From contig CM060924.1 in assembly GCA_030737875.1 (NCBI GenBank), positions 149,042,197-149,106,196 on the forward strand: a stretch of DNA of 64,000 nucleotides, given 5' to 3'. The number at the start of each line of letters is the position of its first letter. The stretch's first letter is position 1. Positions 23,603 to 35,118 of the stretch are shown piece after piece. The notes beneath the pieces are model-generated. The model made no database searches. It worked only from the letters and a program-made list of their open reading frames with translations, and was not told the DNA's origin. The DNA is from Allium sativum. Lineage: Eukaryota; Streptophyta; Magnoliopsida; Asparagales; Amaryllidaceae. Both the position numbers and the translations under genes were made by a program.

Positions 23603-26600
23603 AGTAACGGCCCGCAAATCCGTACTATCTAAGCTGACTAATACAACACACGTTCAACTCAAATAATACAGAAATACGAGTCATTAGGGTTAAAGAAAGT
23701 ATAAAAGATAGAAGAAGAACAGAAATAACAATACAGAACCTCACAGCGGAACGAATAAAATATATTATATAACATAAGCTTTGAAGTACAAAATTTTATA
23801 TCATATATACATACCATCATCAGAGTACAATACAGCATTTGGTACAACGGAAATAACTCTAAATAACTAATGGTGAAGCCTCCTGCCTCAAGCTCCTCCA
23901 AGTGTATCTGCAAAAGCCTAAAACACTTGACTGCCCATACAAATTTGGGCACCCAAGAGTTTAGGAAAACAAAACAAAATAAACTCTGGGTCAGTCATGG
24001 GACTGGTGTGAGTAAACTCCAACCGTATGGTTTAACTTCAAAAATCTTTTGAAAGAAAAAGATAATAGTAAGACCAGCCCACACATAAACACGGACAGTT
24101 TTTACCTTACTATAACCTAAACATTTTTGATATCAAAATCGAGTGATATTATAATAATGTTTAATCAAATAAATAACCAAATAGCAGAACGCTTGTATCT
24201 CACGCTCTACATATATAGTATAAAATCAAAAATCGCAGGGCGCTTATTGGAGATTGGATTCCAACTATGACAAGGTATGAGACCATCTTCCGATGATGTA
24301 TCTCTAGAGGCGAATACACCTGGGTTCAACAAGAATGTCTTGCAACCCGGCCCACACATGACCGACCACTCATTTCGCTTGAGTGTATTGAATGTATATC
24401 ACCAACGGTTGGACTCAAACCACCGTTTCCCAAAAAGGGACAACATCGAATAGATTATAGAAGTAAAAGGAACTTCTCTAGATAGGTGATTATACACGCT
24501 AATGGGAGCGACCCACATAGCCATGTTGCCGCCCGATTTTTGTCATTTCCCGGTTGTGAGGCTTGAGGCTACGTCTAGCTTTTAGAACATTTTGCCACCA
24601 TACACTTTGAATGCCACATCGTCAAACCCGCCAATCACTAGTTGAACTTCCTAAAAATATTACGAGTATAAAAGCTAAGAGAAACGAAATTCTCCGCCAC
24701 CATACGTAATACCTTGAAAAGATCGTCTTATGTGACCTTTAGGAATACTCTATCAGACACTCCTCCATACAAGTTGTCCTAGGACTGGACAAACATAACG
24801 GCTCTTTGAATTTCACTCTGTCTTCGATTATCTTCAGCCTAATCTAATTCGCAACGCCTATTCCTATACGGAGTGGTTTTCGGGTAATAAATCCAACCGG
24901 TCTCTCTGTATCGACAACGATGGTAAAAATCTTAGATAGCTGGTGTTTTAACTATCAAAGGAAAAATAATATCCATCAAACAATTTCACAATCACCGGCC
25001 CTTTCTAATATTTTATATTAGATTCATTTTCTTAGTGAATTCTATATATATCGTTATATCGATTTCTATTATCAAAATTTCTTAAAAATATTCTAACTCC
25101 TTAAATTTTCGGAAAAAATCGCCATAACCTCCTTTGTACCGGCAAATAGTTCAAACCTCAACTCGCCTCTCTAGGCCCTTTCCAGTCAAAAAAAAAATCA
25201 AAAATCCAAGCAGCTTGCCGATTCGGCGCATAAAACCTCATATGGAAATTTAAACATGTACCTTTTTGTCGGGCACTTAATATAAAATATTCAAATTCTC
25301 TCCCTTCTCTTCAGACTATACTTGTTAACCTATGCATATTTCCATTCCCAATCTGTCTCGCATTGGCCAATCATTTCAACTCAAATCTTGCTAATTAAAT
25401 TTCAAATTAGCTTATTCGCTTATTTCCCTCTTAAAAGTCATGCTCAAACACATTATTAGTTTATAAACAAATTTAATACCAATTCCATGTTCGATTCCAA
25501 ACTATAACCCAAGTTCTTATTGAATTTCAATTTAACAAAACACATTTACTTAAACCGAATTAAGTTCGACTCAAGATTTCTATAAACTAATTTCTTTTGA
25601 GATTGTTTTATTAAAGTTTGATATAATCAATTTCAAATATTAAATCTCCTTTTATGGAAATAATCCATAAATTCAACATCCTTTATCATTACAAACTAAT
25701 ATCATCTCTTGATAATAGTGAAGTCGTTCAAGTTGGGGTATTTTAATTACCTCTCAGACCTTGATCGATGACGTTCTTATCTTGAGATGGATAAAAGCTT
25801 GTAATATAAAAACTTGACTTAAATCTCACCTTTGATTCCATTTCTCTCATTTGGAAATTTATTTCCAAATTGCGCGATGAAAATTACTTCATCACATATA
25901 TACACCTTGTTTATAAATTCACTTCTTTATTAGATTCAACTTCCATTTAAATAATCTGTTGAAAACTCGATTTCTGATTTTGGAATATTTGATTCCCCTT
26001 TTGAAATCTCAATTTTATATGAATATACTTAATTACCATAACTTATATTTATATAATCTATTTTCATATTAAAACGTAAATTTCACATTTAATATGATTC
26101 CAATATCTTCTGAAATATATTTTTATTCTATAATTTTGACATAGTCAATTTAAAATCCTAAATCCATGTGGATTTATTTAAATTCAGTTTACATTCCGAA
26201 TATCGGAACAAGTTTCATCGTTTCTTTTGAAACGATTTCAAGTTATATATCTATTTTTTGAATTCATATTTGAATTTAAATACCCAAATAATCTCATGAT
26301 AATTATCCCCTTCTATTTAACATTGTTTATAAATTTCACTCCTTGTTTTAAATATTTGAAACAAGCTTAGATTTCAATTTCCACTTGAAACCAAATTTCC
26401 ACTTCGAAAGATAAATTTCTTTTTCAAATCCCTTACTTGAAATTAAAGTTTCATATTATCAAATGATAATATTTCTTACCATTTATAAACAGCGTTTATA
26501 ATTTTAGCAACTTGTTTTTATTTAAAAAAACAAGTTAATTTTTCTCAATTTATTCGAAATACCATTTCTATTGCGAAAAGTAAAATTTCCCTTTTAAATC

Positions 26601-29087
26601 TTATATTTAAGTATTTATCTAAAACAAATTCCGATATTCTTTCTAAAAATAATTTATTCCATACATTCGACATAGTCGAATTCAAACAATATTCCATATG
26701 GATTCATCCCACTTTTATTTATATCCCGAACATCTCAAATGATTTTATCGTTTCCCTTTTTAAATGATTCCCTGTTTCCCCCTTTTAAATTCATCTTTGA
26801 ATTTATATAATCAAATATCCCATTTCCATTTAAATTTATCAATTATAAATTTTATTTCTTGTTTAAATATTTAAACAAGTTTAGATTTCTAATTCCACTA
26901 AAAATTCAATTCCTACTATGGAAAATAAATTTCCACCTTTTAAATCTAAAAATCCTTTTTTGATATTTTTTTAATAAAAATATCTAGGACCGGTGATATT
27001 TAATAATCCAAATACACACACCATCAATCTAATTCAACATATCACACAAATATAAACATGTGAACAACAATAAATAAATTTGAGGAATCCAGTTGGATCC
27101 CTCTAACCTGTTTTCCCTGCATCCACAGTTGTTAGTCAACAAAATAATACCAATCCCGCTTCAATGCAGGGTATCGCGGTATAAAAAGGGATCCACTTAT
27201 ATACGTGATCGTAGGTCATCCGCTAATGATACTACGGGCATCCGCTAATGGTACTGCGGGAAATATCCAATAACCACAATCACCAAGCCTAAATAACTAA
27301 TATATAGGACCACAGTAATTCAATAATTCATGCAAGCATCCAAGAATTTATTTTTTTATGATTAAAAATAAAACTTTGGGTGAGATTTACTCACCTTAAT
27401 TTTATTTTTCGGATATCCATTTAAATTCTTATCGTCGTCGCTACCACCCGAGTATTCTCGAATGAATCCACTGTAATGTATTTATATATTTTTAATAATC
27501 GATTAAACATTTACTCATTAAATTAACTCCTAACAATGAATGAATAAATAAATTATTCTATGTGTATTTGAATTAAAATGTATACCTTCTGCCTCGACCA
27601 ACCAATGAAGCAAACGCATCAATAATCGAATCCATTTTTTCTGCAATCAGCCCTAAAACTGTAATCTGCCTCTCTGCGGCATTTCCACAAACACTTCATA
27701 GACAATTACCATTTTACCACTACTTGCATCAATAGACCACTCTCCAAATCATCTCAGCCTTGTCACGACAACCCTTCCACATACTGAATCTCCTCTACCC
27801 AAACAACATCCTCATTCGTTCCAAAAATTGTAAACAGTCCAAACACCTGTTGTCGATTCAAAACATCACCACCAGCCCTTCCATAAGATCATCGAGCTCC
27901 CTTGAACTCTATTGCCAATTCAATACTCAGTCCTTCCCGTTTTCCCCTTGTATCGCCCAACCCGAACACCCCCTTACATCACGACTTTGCTGCTGCCTTA
28001 TCCCCCACCTACAGAAAAGGACGAGGTGGTTTTAGTTCACCAAAAATCAATTCCAACGATCGCTACTTTGAATACTGCACTCACGAGACCACTATGTCAA
28101 TTCCAACTTCCCTAGAAAATCGCGATGCCCTACTGCTCAACATCGCATCCTATTTATCCATCATCGTGTTCTTCCTCACCCCGATATCGGACTCCCTTTT
28201 AAATCTAGAATCTAACTCTTCTTCGTTGTGAATGTCTACCCTAGTTTGCCTGTCCCTAAACTCAAATCGCCGACGCAAAGATTGAACCAAGTATCCAAAC
28301 CCCAAAAGTACTTCCTAACATCTAGTTGTAGCCTCGCGGTGAATGGATCCGGATTGGGTTTGATTTGCAATAAAGTACGAAGAATAAAAAGGCAGTGACT
28401 TGGATTATCTGAGAAAACAAAAGGAAATAAATGAAATTTATTTCGAGGATTTCGATTTTGTATTGAGAGGATGGTACGAGATTTGGTTTCGAAATGAAGG
28501 AAAATATGAAGGAGATGGTAAGTAACGAAGGCTTCAGCTTCTTTTATAGGCACGAACGAGGAAACATACGTAAAGAGCAATATCTTTTAAAGAATTTAAA
28601 AAGATTTTGATTTCTATTTTAAATATAATTTGATTTGATTTAAAGAGATTTTCACTTTATTTTAAACAGATATCGATTTGATCTCGTTCTTATCCACTAA
28701 AATAATATCGGGGTTCATAACTCGACATTACGAACTGCTATTTTAACCAACCGATAGACGTTCCAACGTAATTACACTATTCTGGACTCAACAGAATAGA
28801 CTATAAAATTTAATTTGAATTTTTATACAAAATAACCATATTAAATTGATATAAAATAATTTAAATTCAACACAAATGAATTATTTGATAATAAATTATT
28901 ATTATCATCATCTATATTCAAATAGAATTTATATCGGTCATCTGAATTGATTTGATTAAGTTTTCAACTTTGATTCCAATTTATTTCGTATTACGATATA
29001 TAAAAATTTATTTATATTATCAACACAATATTTAAAACGATATATAAAATATTTAAAATTAATCGACCAAAAATACGGGTCGTTACA
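23603..29087 (-). repeat. Element F 5' LTR
   Basis: Near-identical to 16958-22454, with scattered substitutions and small indels, so the insertion is not brand new. It repeats all landmarks: hairpin (23992-24005), stem-loop (24065-24113), palindromes (26342-26365, 26858-26879), donor-like AAGGTGAGTAAAT (minus, about 27386-27398) and TATA box (28541-28549). The right terminus ggtcgttaca ends at 29087. Confidence 0.92.
28541..28549 (-). promoter_or_regulatory. TATA box in F 5' LTR
   Basis: CTATAAAAG on the minus strand. This is the copy positioned to drive transcription of F. Confidence 0.6.
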
Positions 29088-29092
29088 TTATT
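29088..29092 (+). repeat. Target-site duplication of element F (right)
   Basis: TTATT, identical to 16953-16957. Confidence 0.92.
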
Positions 29093-29527
29093 ATATCGAA
29101 TTCCATTCAATCCCAATTTATTTTATTTTATTGGAAAACTAGCTTCAGAAAATTTCTCATATAAATCTTAATAAAAGATTTATTAATTACAAGTAAATCT
29201 TAATGAAAGATTTATTATTTCCATTTAAATCTTAATAAAAGATTTTTTTCATTCCATTAAAATCTTAATAAAAGATTTATTCATTCCAAATTATAATTCA
29301 CCGTTATTTGGGATTAAAGAACACATGTCGTTTAAAAATGGTTCACGATAAATCCACAATTAATTTCCATTTCCATTCTCATTAAATATTAATTAGTTGA
29401 TAAACTTTTCTAAATCTTAATTAAAAGATTTATTCAAATTAATAACGAGTTCATTTCGATAAAAATATACTTTTATCCTTTGAAAGCAATATTACATAAA
29501 AATGTAATCTTTAATGCTAATTCTTTT

Positions 29528-29850
29528 TAATGTAAACAAATGACATTAAAAAAATTATTCTTTTATTTAATTTCATGTTAATGTAAACAAATGACATTAA
29601 AGATCTATTCTTTTATTTCATTTCTTTTTAATGTAAACAAATGACATTAAAAATCTATTCTTTTATTTCATTTCTTTTTAATGTAAACAAATAACATTAA
29701 AAATCTATTCTTTAATTTCATTTCTTTTTAATATAAACAAATGACATTAAAAATCTATTCTTTTATTTCATTTCTTCTTTTTGTAAACGAATGACATTAA
29801 AAATCTATTTTTTAATTTCATTTCTTTTTTAATGTAAACAAACTTAAAAA
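29528..29850. repeat. 50-bp tandem repeat, seven units, each with a short hairpin
   Basis: The atgtaaac landmark occurs at 29530, 29581, 29631, 29681, 29731, 29781 and 29832, giving spacings of 50 or 51. Most units keep complementary arms TAATGT and ACATTA; the fifth and later ones decay. Confidence 0.85.
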
Positions 29851-29879
29851 GATGAAATCTTTTATTTCAACCCTCATTT

Positions 29880-30470
29880 CATTGAAAACGTAATCTTTTA
29901 AATTCAACCGTTATAACATTGAAGAATGTAAGCTTTCAATTCATACTTAATCACATTGAAAAATGTATACTTTCAATTCATTCTTATTACATTGGAAAAT
30001 GTAATTATCTCAATTCATTCTTTTTACATTGGAAAATGTAAAATTTCCATTCATTCTTAATTACCTTGAAAAATGTAATTATCTTAATTCATTCTTTTTA
30101 CATTGGAAAATGTAAAATTTCCATTCATTCTTAATTACCTTGAAAAATGTAATTTTCAATTCCTTCTTAATTCCCATGAAAAATGTAATTTTTCATATTA
30201 ATACCTTATTATAATGAAAATATAATAATTTCAATTTAACTTATGTAATTATTTCAATTCATTCCTTTTACATTGAAAAAATGTAATTAATTTCATTTCA
30301 TTCCTTTTACATTGAAAAATGTAATTAATTTCAATTCGTTCTTTTTGCATTGAAAAATATAAGTTATTTCATTTCATTCCTTTTACATTGAAAAAAAATG
30401 TAATTAATTTTATTTCATTCCCTTTACATAAAAAAATGTAATTTATTACATTTCATTCTTTATTACCATG
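29880..30470. repeat. Array of TTACATT/AATGTAA hairpins
   Basis: Units of about 35-65 bp carry tacattg-aaaa-atgta cores separated by caattcattc-like spacers. Spacing is irregular. The cores are better kept than the spacers. Confidence 0.7.
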
Positions 30471-30811
30471 AAAATTTAATAAATTCAATTCTTTCTTTTA
30501 TTTCAACAAAATTTGCACTGAAAATTGATCTTTTTAATTTCAACAAAATTGACGGTGAAATAAGTCCTTTTAATCTCAACAAAAATAAAGGTGAAAAATA
30601 TCCTTTTAAATTTCCAATAAAAATGATAGTGAAAAATGCCCGTTTTAATTTCAAAACAGTCAGTTAATTCTGAAATGGCATGAGACTCAAACATTTACCA
30701 TATAATCTTAATTATATGGATTGCATACATCGCATAATTTCTGAAATAAAGATAATTATTCATTTCACATCAAAATAACAACCATAATGCATTTTACAGT
30801 TAAACACAAAG

Positions 30812-31313
30812 TGTAATGACCCGGACTTTTTACACAGATATTAAATTATCATAAGTACGTGTTTAGAGATACGAGTTAAAATTTCACACTTTAAATAATT
30901 CTAAAACATGTATAATAGCATTCGCATTAGCATATAGCACAACACTTACAAACATCTATTTTGCTCATTTATGTATAATAGCATGTAATGGATATCGTTT
31001 ATTTAAATTTGTTTCTTTCATGTATTGATAATAACACATGTTTATAGCAAAACATGAAATGCCATTGTACATGTGTTTTGTTCATTATTTTTTTAGGATT
31101 TAAATCCTTATATTTTTCTTTAAGTAAAATTCTTATTTTTTTACCATAAAGCATTCTTGACTAAAGTATGTTAAAACCATTTTTTTTTTTTTTGCAAGAT
31201 CAAAGGAACACTCTTTGTTTCACACATACATCAAGTTAAAATAGGAAAATGCCATCATCTTTTTGCAAACATACACCTACACAAGATGGCAACTACACTA
31301 GAAAAACACTAGG
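30812..31313 (+). repeat. LTR-like piece H, left part
   Basis: It starts TGTAATGACCCGGA at 30812, the form of a plus-strand LTR start; the B LTR start on the minus strand is TGTAATGACCCGGA too. The rest is AT-rich with no frame of note. B inserts at 31314 after the CTAGG duplication (31309-31313), and H resumes at 58107. It appears to be inserted in G, but the boundary is inferred only from the terminus-like sequence. Confidence 0.5.
31309..31313 (+). repeat. Target-site duplication of element B (left)
   Basis: CTAGG, repeated at 58107-58111 on the far side of B, D included. Confidence 0.9.
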
Positions 31314-31755
31314 TGTAATGACCCAACTTTCGAACACATCGGAAGTCGTGCCATTAATAAGAAAAGGAATAGATAGAAGATAAAATCACAGAACATCAGA
31401 ATCTCACAGCGGAATTTTCACAAAAATAACACTTTCATATATTACACATCAGTATATATTACATCAGAGCATCGTATAACTGATGATACAAACCATTCAT
31501 AGTACATCATTAATTAAATATAACAGGGGTGACCCAAACTTGCAGCCTTAATTTTACAATAGATAGGTGGACCAGCACACGGCAAAGTCTTCACTCCAGC
31601 TTCACAGGTTTTATCCAATCCTGATTCACTTGTCTATTCCTAACAAGCGTTATGAATACCCAAGAGTTTAAGGGAAAACATAGAAAAATAAACTACGGGT
31701 CAGTCAGGGGACTGGTATGAGCAAACAGTTTAAAACAGAGTAAAGAAATAAAAAT

Positions 31756-31806
31756 ATCTCATAAGACCACGCCGTGAATACGGAACGGGTTTTTACCTTA
31801 TGAGAT
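31756..31806 (-). ncRNA. Conserved LTR stem-loop, element B 3' LTR
   Basis: Arms ATCTCATAAG (31756-31765) and CTTATGAGAT (31797-31806), 10 bp, with a 31-base loop holding an inner CCGT/ACGG stem. The other LTR has it at 49108-49158. Confidence 0.58.
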
Positions 31807-32431
31807 CAAAAACACTTTGTATACTTGAAATCAAATATTATCATGTAAGTCTTTCACAAATAATTTAGAATCCAGAAGAATGCTTGCATCTCACATTCTC
31901 CTATATAGTATACAAATACAAATCGCTCGGTGCTTATGGAAATTGGATTTCCAACTATGACAAGGTATGGGACCACCTGCCGATAGTGTACCTCTAGAGA
32001 CTAATACACTGGGTTCAACAAGAACGTCTTGCAACCCGGCCCACACATGACCGACCACTCATTTCTCTTGAGTGTATCGAATATATTGTCACCTTACGGC
32101 TTTTTGTCGAGCGACCACCGTAGTTCCCGGGAGATACAGAAATGAAAGAAGTAACAAATACGAATATTCTCTAGATGGGGACAATACACCCTAATGGGAG
32201 CAACCCACATAGCCATGTTGCCTGCCCGATTTTTGTCATTTCTTGGGTGTGAGGCTATGAGGCTAGACTCGTCTTTCATCATCACAGCTTATTTCTTTGA
32301 ATGCCACATTGTCAAAACTTCCCGATCACTAGTTGACTTCCCCAAAAATAAATTTTAGGCATAATGCATAAAGAAACGAATTTTTCTACCATGATATAAA
32401 TACGTTTGGAGAGATCAACGTACTTTGACCA

Positions 32432-32436
32432 GTTAG
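32432..32436 (+). repeat. Target-site duplication of element C (left)
   Basis: GTTAG, repeated at 43766-43770. The uninterrupted site is visible in the other B LTR near 49785. Confidence 0.95.
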
Positions 32437-32687
32437 TGTAACAACCCGTATTTTCAATAACCTGTTATAACGTAAATCGAGGCAGAATTTAATTCTAAAA
32501 TCTGAATTAAGGGAAACGGGCTATGCCATTGCGTTCGTCTCGGAAAAATACGCGAAATAGAGTCCGAGTTTTCAAAAATCGGAGTCCGTATGACCCGAGT
32601 AAAGGCCAACGAAGTTTTCAGAAAATTTCAAAGTAAAAACAGATTCAAATTCAAGTTTGAATTTGGAAATTTGGTGCAATTGGGCCA

Positions 32688-32705
32688 GGCGGGAAAATTC
32701 CCGCC
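32688..32705. promoter_or_regulatory. Palindromic E2F-like site in C 5' LTR
   Basis: GGCGGGAA and TTCCCGCC face each other around AA. Each half matches the plant E2F consensus TTTCCCGC in one orientation. It lies about 215 bases upstream of the TATA box. Copies: 40952-40969 (C 3' LTR), 54047-54065 (D) and a one-base-altered form at 58688-58705 (E). Binding is inferred. Confidence 0.45.
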
Positions 32706-32711
32706 AGAGCA

Positions 32712-32782
32712 CCCAAGTCGACAGCCCTGTCGACTTGGGAGTCGACTTGGTTGGACCCAAGTCGACAGCCCTGTCGACTTGG
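32712..32782. repeat. GTCGAC hairpin pair in C 5' LTR
   Basis: Two near-identical hairpins: 32712-32739 with 13-bp arms CCCAAGTCGACAG/CTGTCGACTTGGG and a 2-base loop, and 32756-32782 of the same sequence with 12-bp arms. Extra GTCGACTTGG halves sit between and after them. The same doublet is at 40977-41047 in the 3' LTR and at 54072-54143 in D; E has a rearranged version at 58713-58790. Confidence 0.85.
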
Positions 32783-32919
32783 CTGTCGACTTGGTCCAGC
32801 CGGGCAGTTCTGCCTGGTGCACCATTTTGGGTTTGTGTTGAGTTTGGGGGCCAGATTCGGTTTTAAGGGCTGAGATTGGAACTAGGGTTTAATCCTAAGG
32901 CTAGAACTAGTCCTAATCT

Positions 32920-32931
32920 CTATAAATAAGG
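32920..32931 (+). promoter_or_regulatory. TATA box in C 5' LTR
   Basis: CTATAAATAAGG, 484 bases into the LTR. It is conserved in D (54291-54301) and, as CTATAAAAGG, in E (58919-58928), which supports a real core promoter. Confidence 0.75.
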
Positions 32932-33239
32932 CCCTAACCTAACCCTAAATCATCATTAATCAACCCTACAACTAAACTGTGGCAAAATCAATCCTCTCAT
33001 GGCCTCCACTCTCTTCATAAAATTCTAAATAAATTTCTATGAGAGATTTTGCATGCATACAAGTGTTTTCAAGCTTGTATGAGCATCATTAGCTTGCATT
33101 CAAGTCAAGTTTCTATATTTGCATCATAAAGCAAGAGTTTTGATCATTTTGGCTTAAGGGTTTTTCTATTGAAGCTTGCATTTTGGGTTTAATTGGTTGC
33201 ATAAGGGCTTTGTCATATTTTTGTGTCTTCATAAGCATT

Positions 33240-35118
33240 GTAAGCCCTTTTCTACTTTCATACTTAAACTCTAAAGTTAATGAATGATGCAAGTTGTGTT
33301 TGATCATTATGATATGCAAGTTTACTATGATGTGATATGCAAGTTTACTATGATGTGTTATGCAAGTTTACTATGATGTGTTATGCAAGTTTATCATGTT
33401 ATGTTATGCAAGTTTGATATGCAAGTTTGTCATATGATATGCAAGTTATGTTATGCAAGTTTGGGTTGATCCTTTTGTTCATGTTATCATGTTATGCAAG
33501 CTTATCTTGGGTTTATGAGCATAAAGCTTCAAGCTTTATGCTAAAGGTTGCATTTTGGCAACATGTAAGTTATCATATCTCTTATGATAACTTGCATGTG
33601 AGGCTAAATGCGAACTTATGGCCATTTCTACATGTCATTTATTACCATGTATCACCAATATGCTAAGTTTGGTTTTATGCATGCTTTTGAGGCCTAAAAA
33701 TGTAATATGCAAGTATATGAACATATGTACATTTCATATGCCACCATGTTAAACTTGTGGCTTCAACACCTTTATGTCATGATTTATGCCAAGTTCCCTC
33801 TTTCTATCCTTTATGCGCTATTGCGATATGTAAGCGATGGGATTGCGTTTGGGGTTGGGTAAACTTAAAAGACATAAAAACATAAGCTTGGAAATTTACC
33901 TATTAAGTTAGGTCTACCCTTTGGGAATTTACCTATTAAGTTAGGTCTACCCAAATGCTTGAAAACTTGTAACATGTTTTGGAAACATGATGGACATGAC
34001 ACTTAGAAAAGATAAGTGTGACCAACTCGAGGTTGGGTTGAGTTTGTAGCGTAAACCTACCCGGAACCGACCGACTTAACTAGTTGCTACAAACAATAGG
34101 ACCCAATGTGAGAAGTTGGCCATGTTGTACCTTGAACCCGAGGTTAGACCAAGTTGTGGTGTAAAGCTACCCGGAACCGACCGGCTTAACTAGTAACCAC
34201 AACAAGGTCTAATGTGAGAGGTTAAGGCGCATTAAATTAATTAATGTCTCGCGATTAGGGTTAAGTCATGGTCCACTTAATACTTAACCAATTTGGGCTT
34301 GGTAGATTAATTAGGGTTAACTCGTGAACTCATCGTTACACTTAACCAAGTTAATCCATGATTAGCAAGAGGGTTAAACCGTACTTAACCCACTAGAAAA
34401 ATCCTAACAATGGGGTCCACTCCAGCAGTAATCCCAAGTTTGTATCATTAAGGGCCTAGGGCTAGGCTAGGGAGGGAGCACGATTACTGGATTGGAGGTA
34501 AGTGACCAAAAACGACGGCAGAGTGGTACGTCGGTGTAGTTCCGGGCGGACCATGGTCGTGCACATAGTCCGAAGCCGGGGAAAGCATGCACGGGTACCA
34601 GTAGATCGAGACTGTGCACTTATGTTTATGGTGTCCAGGGGTTGCCACCCTGGGGCTTGATACACCCGACGGGAGGCCCTGCACAGTCTGACTACAATTA
34701 TGTTTGGGCCGCATTGACACCAACACGTGACGAGTTAGGCTTAAGGAGCCGATCGACTAGACCGTTTGGTTGGACCTCGTAGGATCATTTCATGTTATTG
34801 GACCTCGTGTTAGGGGCACATCATGTTATTGGGCCAAAGCTTGGGCCAAGGGATCAATACTTGTTTATTCAAGTCATGCTAGTTTGCTAGTTCACCTGTG
34901 GTGCAAAAACCTTAAACCTGATTATGCGATGACACCTTTATCTACCTTTTTAGTTAATCACCATGCTAGTATGTTGTTATCCTTATGTTCATCCCAGCTT
35001 TCATCATGCCAGTTGACTTTATCAGTTTACATTGATTGTAGTAGGGCTTACTTAGTCTTTTTGACTGACCTGCTTTCTTTTGCCTCTTTTCTTCCGTTCC
35101 CCCCCCCCCCCCCCCCAG
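33240..35118 (+). other. Candidate intron inside the C 5' LTR leader
   Basis: Donor-like cattGTAAGCC at 33240 lies about 290 bases after the presumed transcription start. At the far end are TGACTGAC (35061-35068, fits the CTRAY branch consensus), a pyrimidine-rich run with poly-C and AG at 35117-35118. D (54610 to 57759) and E (59228 to 60869) keep donor, branch and acceptor signals while the sequence between them diverges and differs in length. Removal would delete most upstream ATGs and all the structured arrays from the gag leader. No transcript evidence is available. Confidence 0.35.
34033..34212 (+). ncRNA. Tandem doublet of long stem-loops in C 5' LTR
   Basis: Stem 1: TTGGGT (34033-34038) and GTTTGTAGC (34042-34050) pair with GCTACAAAC (34086-34094) and ACCCAA (34101-34106). 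Stem 2: TTAGACC (34144-34150) and GTTGTGGT (34153-34160) pair with ACCACAAC (34196-34203) and GGTCTAA (34206-34212), with an AA/AA internal loop. Both enclose nearly the same loop, taaa-n-ctacccggaaccgac-cggcttaactagt. The doublet is also in the 3' LTR (42306-42467), D (55381-55556) and E (59834-60011). Confidence 0.6.

Larger units (their letters stand above)
16958..29087 (-). mobile_element. Element F: non-autonomous giant-LTR retrotransposon (LARD-like)
   Basis: Two near-identical LTRs of about 5.49 kb (16958-22454 and 23603-29087) flank an interior of only 1148 bp without coding sequence. A tRNA-iMet primer-binding site, a polypurine tract and a perfect TTATT target duplication define a complete minus-strand element of 12.1 kb. 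It encodes no Gag or Pol and would need proteins from an autonomous relative. The LTRs make up about 90% of its length, unlike typical LARDs, whose interior is several kb. Two termini are mutated: the left LTR ends TTAAA where TTACA is expected, and the right LTR starts AGTAACGG where TGTAACGG is expected. Confidence 0.92.
29093..30811 (-). repeat. LTR G, right part: three successive hairpin arrays
   Basis: This continues LTR G after F. The phrase cacgataaatcca near 29345 matches the repeats left of F. Array 1 (29163-29281) has four units of AAATCTT..AAGATTT, about 32 bp apart. Array 2 (29528-29850) has seven units with a 50-51 bp period, built on TAATGT..ACATTA. Array 3 (about 29880-30470) has a dozen or more units built on TTACATT..AATGTAA. 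A fourth, looser set (30490-30655) has units of about 50 bp (ttcaacaaaa...gtgaaa). Reading frames here follow the repeat period and are not genes. Confidence 0.75.
31314..32436 (-). repeat. Element B 3' LTR, first segment
   Basis: It starts TGTAATGACCCAACTTTC. It holds the CAGTC/GACTG hairpin (31701-31714) and the stem-loop (31756-31806). The last five bases, GTTAG (32432-32436), are the target duplicated by C. Confidence 0.92.

Noticed and set aside
27760..28231. Frames of up to 109 codons in the F 5' LTR C-rich block
   Set aside because: Not kept intact in the other LTR, no recognisable domain, and antisense to F.
29528..29850. CRISPR-like regular repeats
   Set aside because: The spacing is regular, but the spacers are also repeats and the setting is a plant LTR.
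30812..30830. Calling H a complete element
   Set aside because: Only one terminus-like sequence is visible, with no PBS, PPT or target duplication, so it is listed as LTR-like only.
31480..31500. CTGATGA, as in a hammerhead ribozyme core
   Set aside because: No GAAA box or matching helices follow, and the other B LTR has CTGGTGA. The same holds for CTGATGA near 45087. These are not retrozymes.
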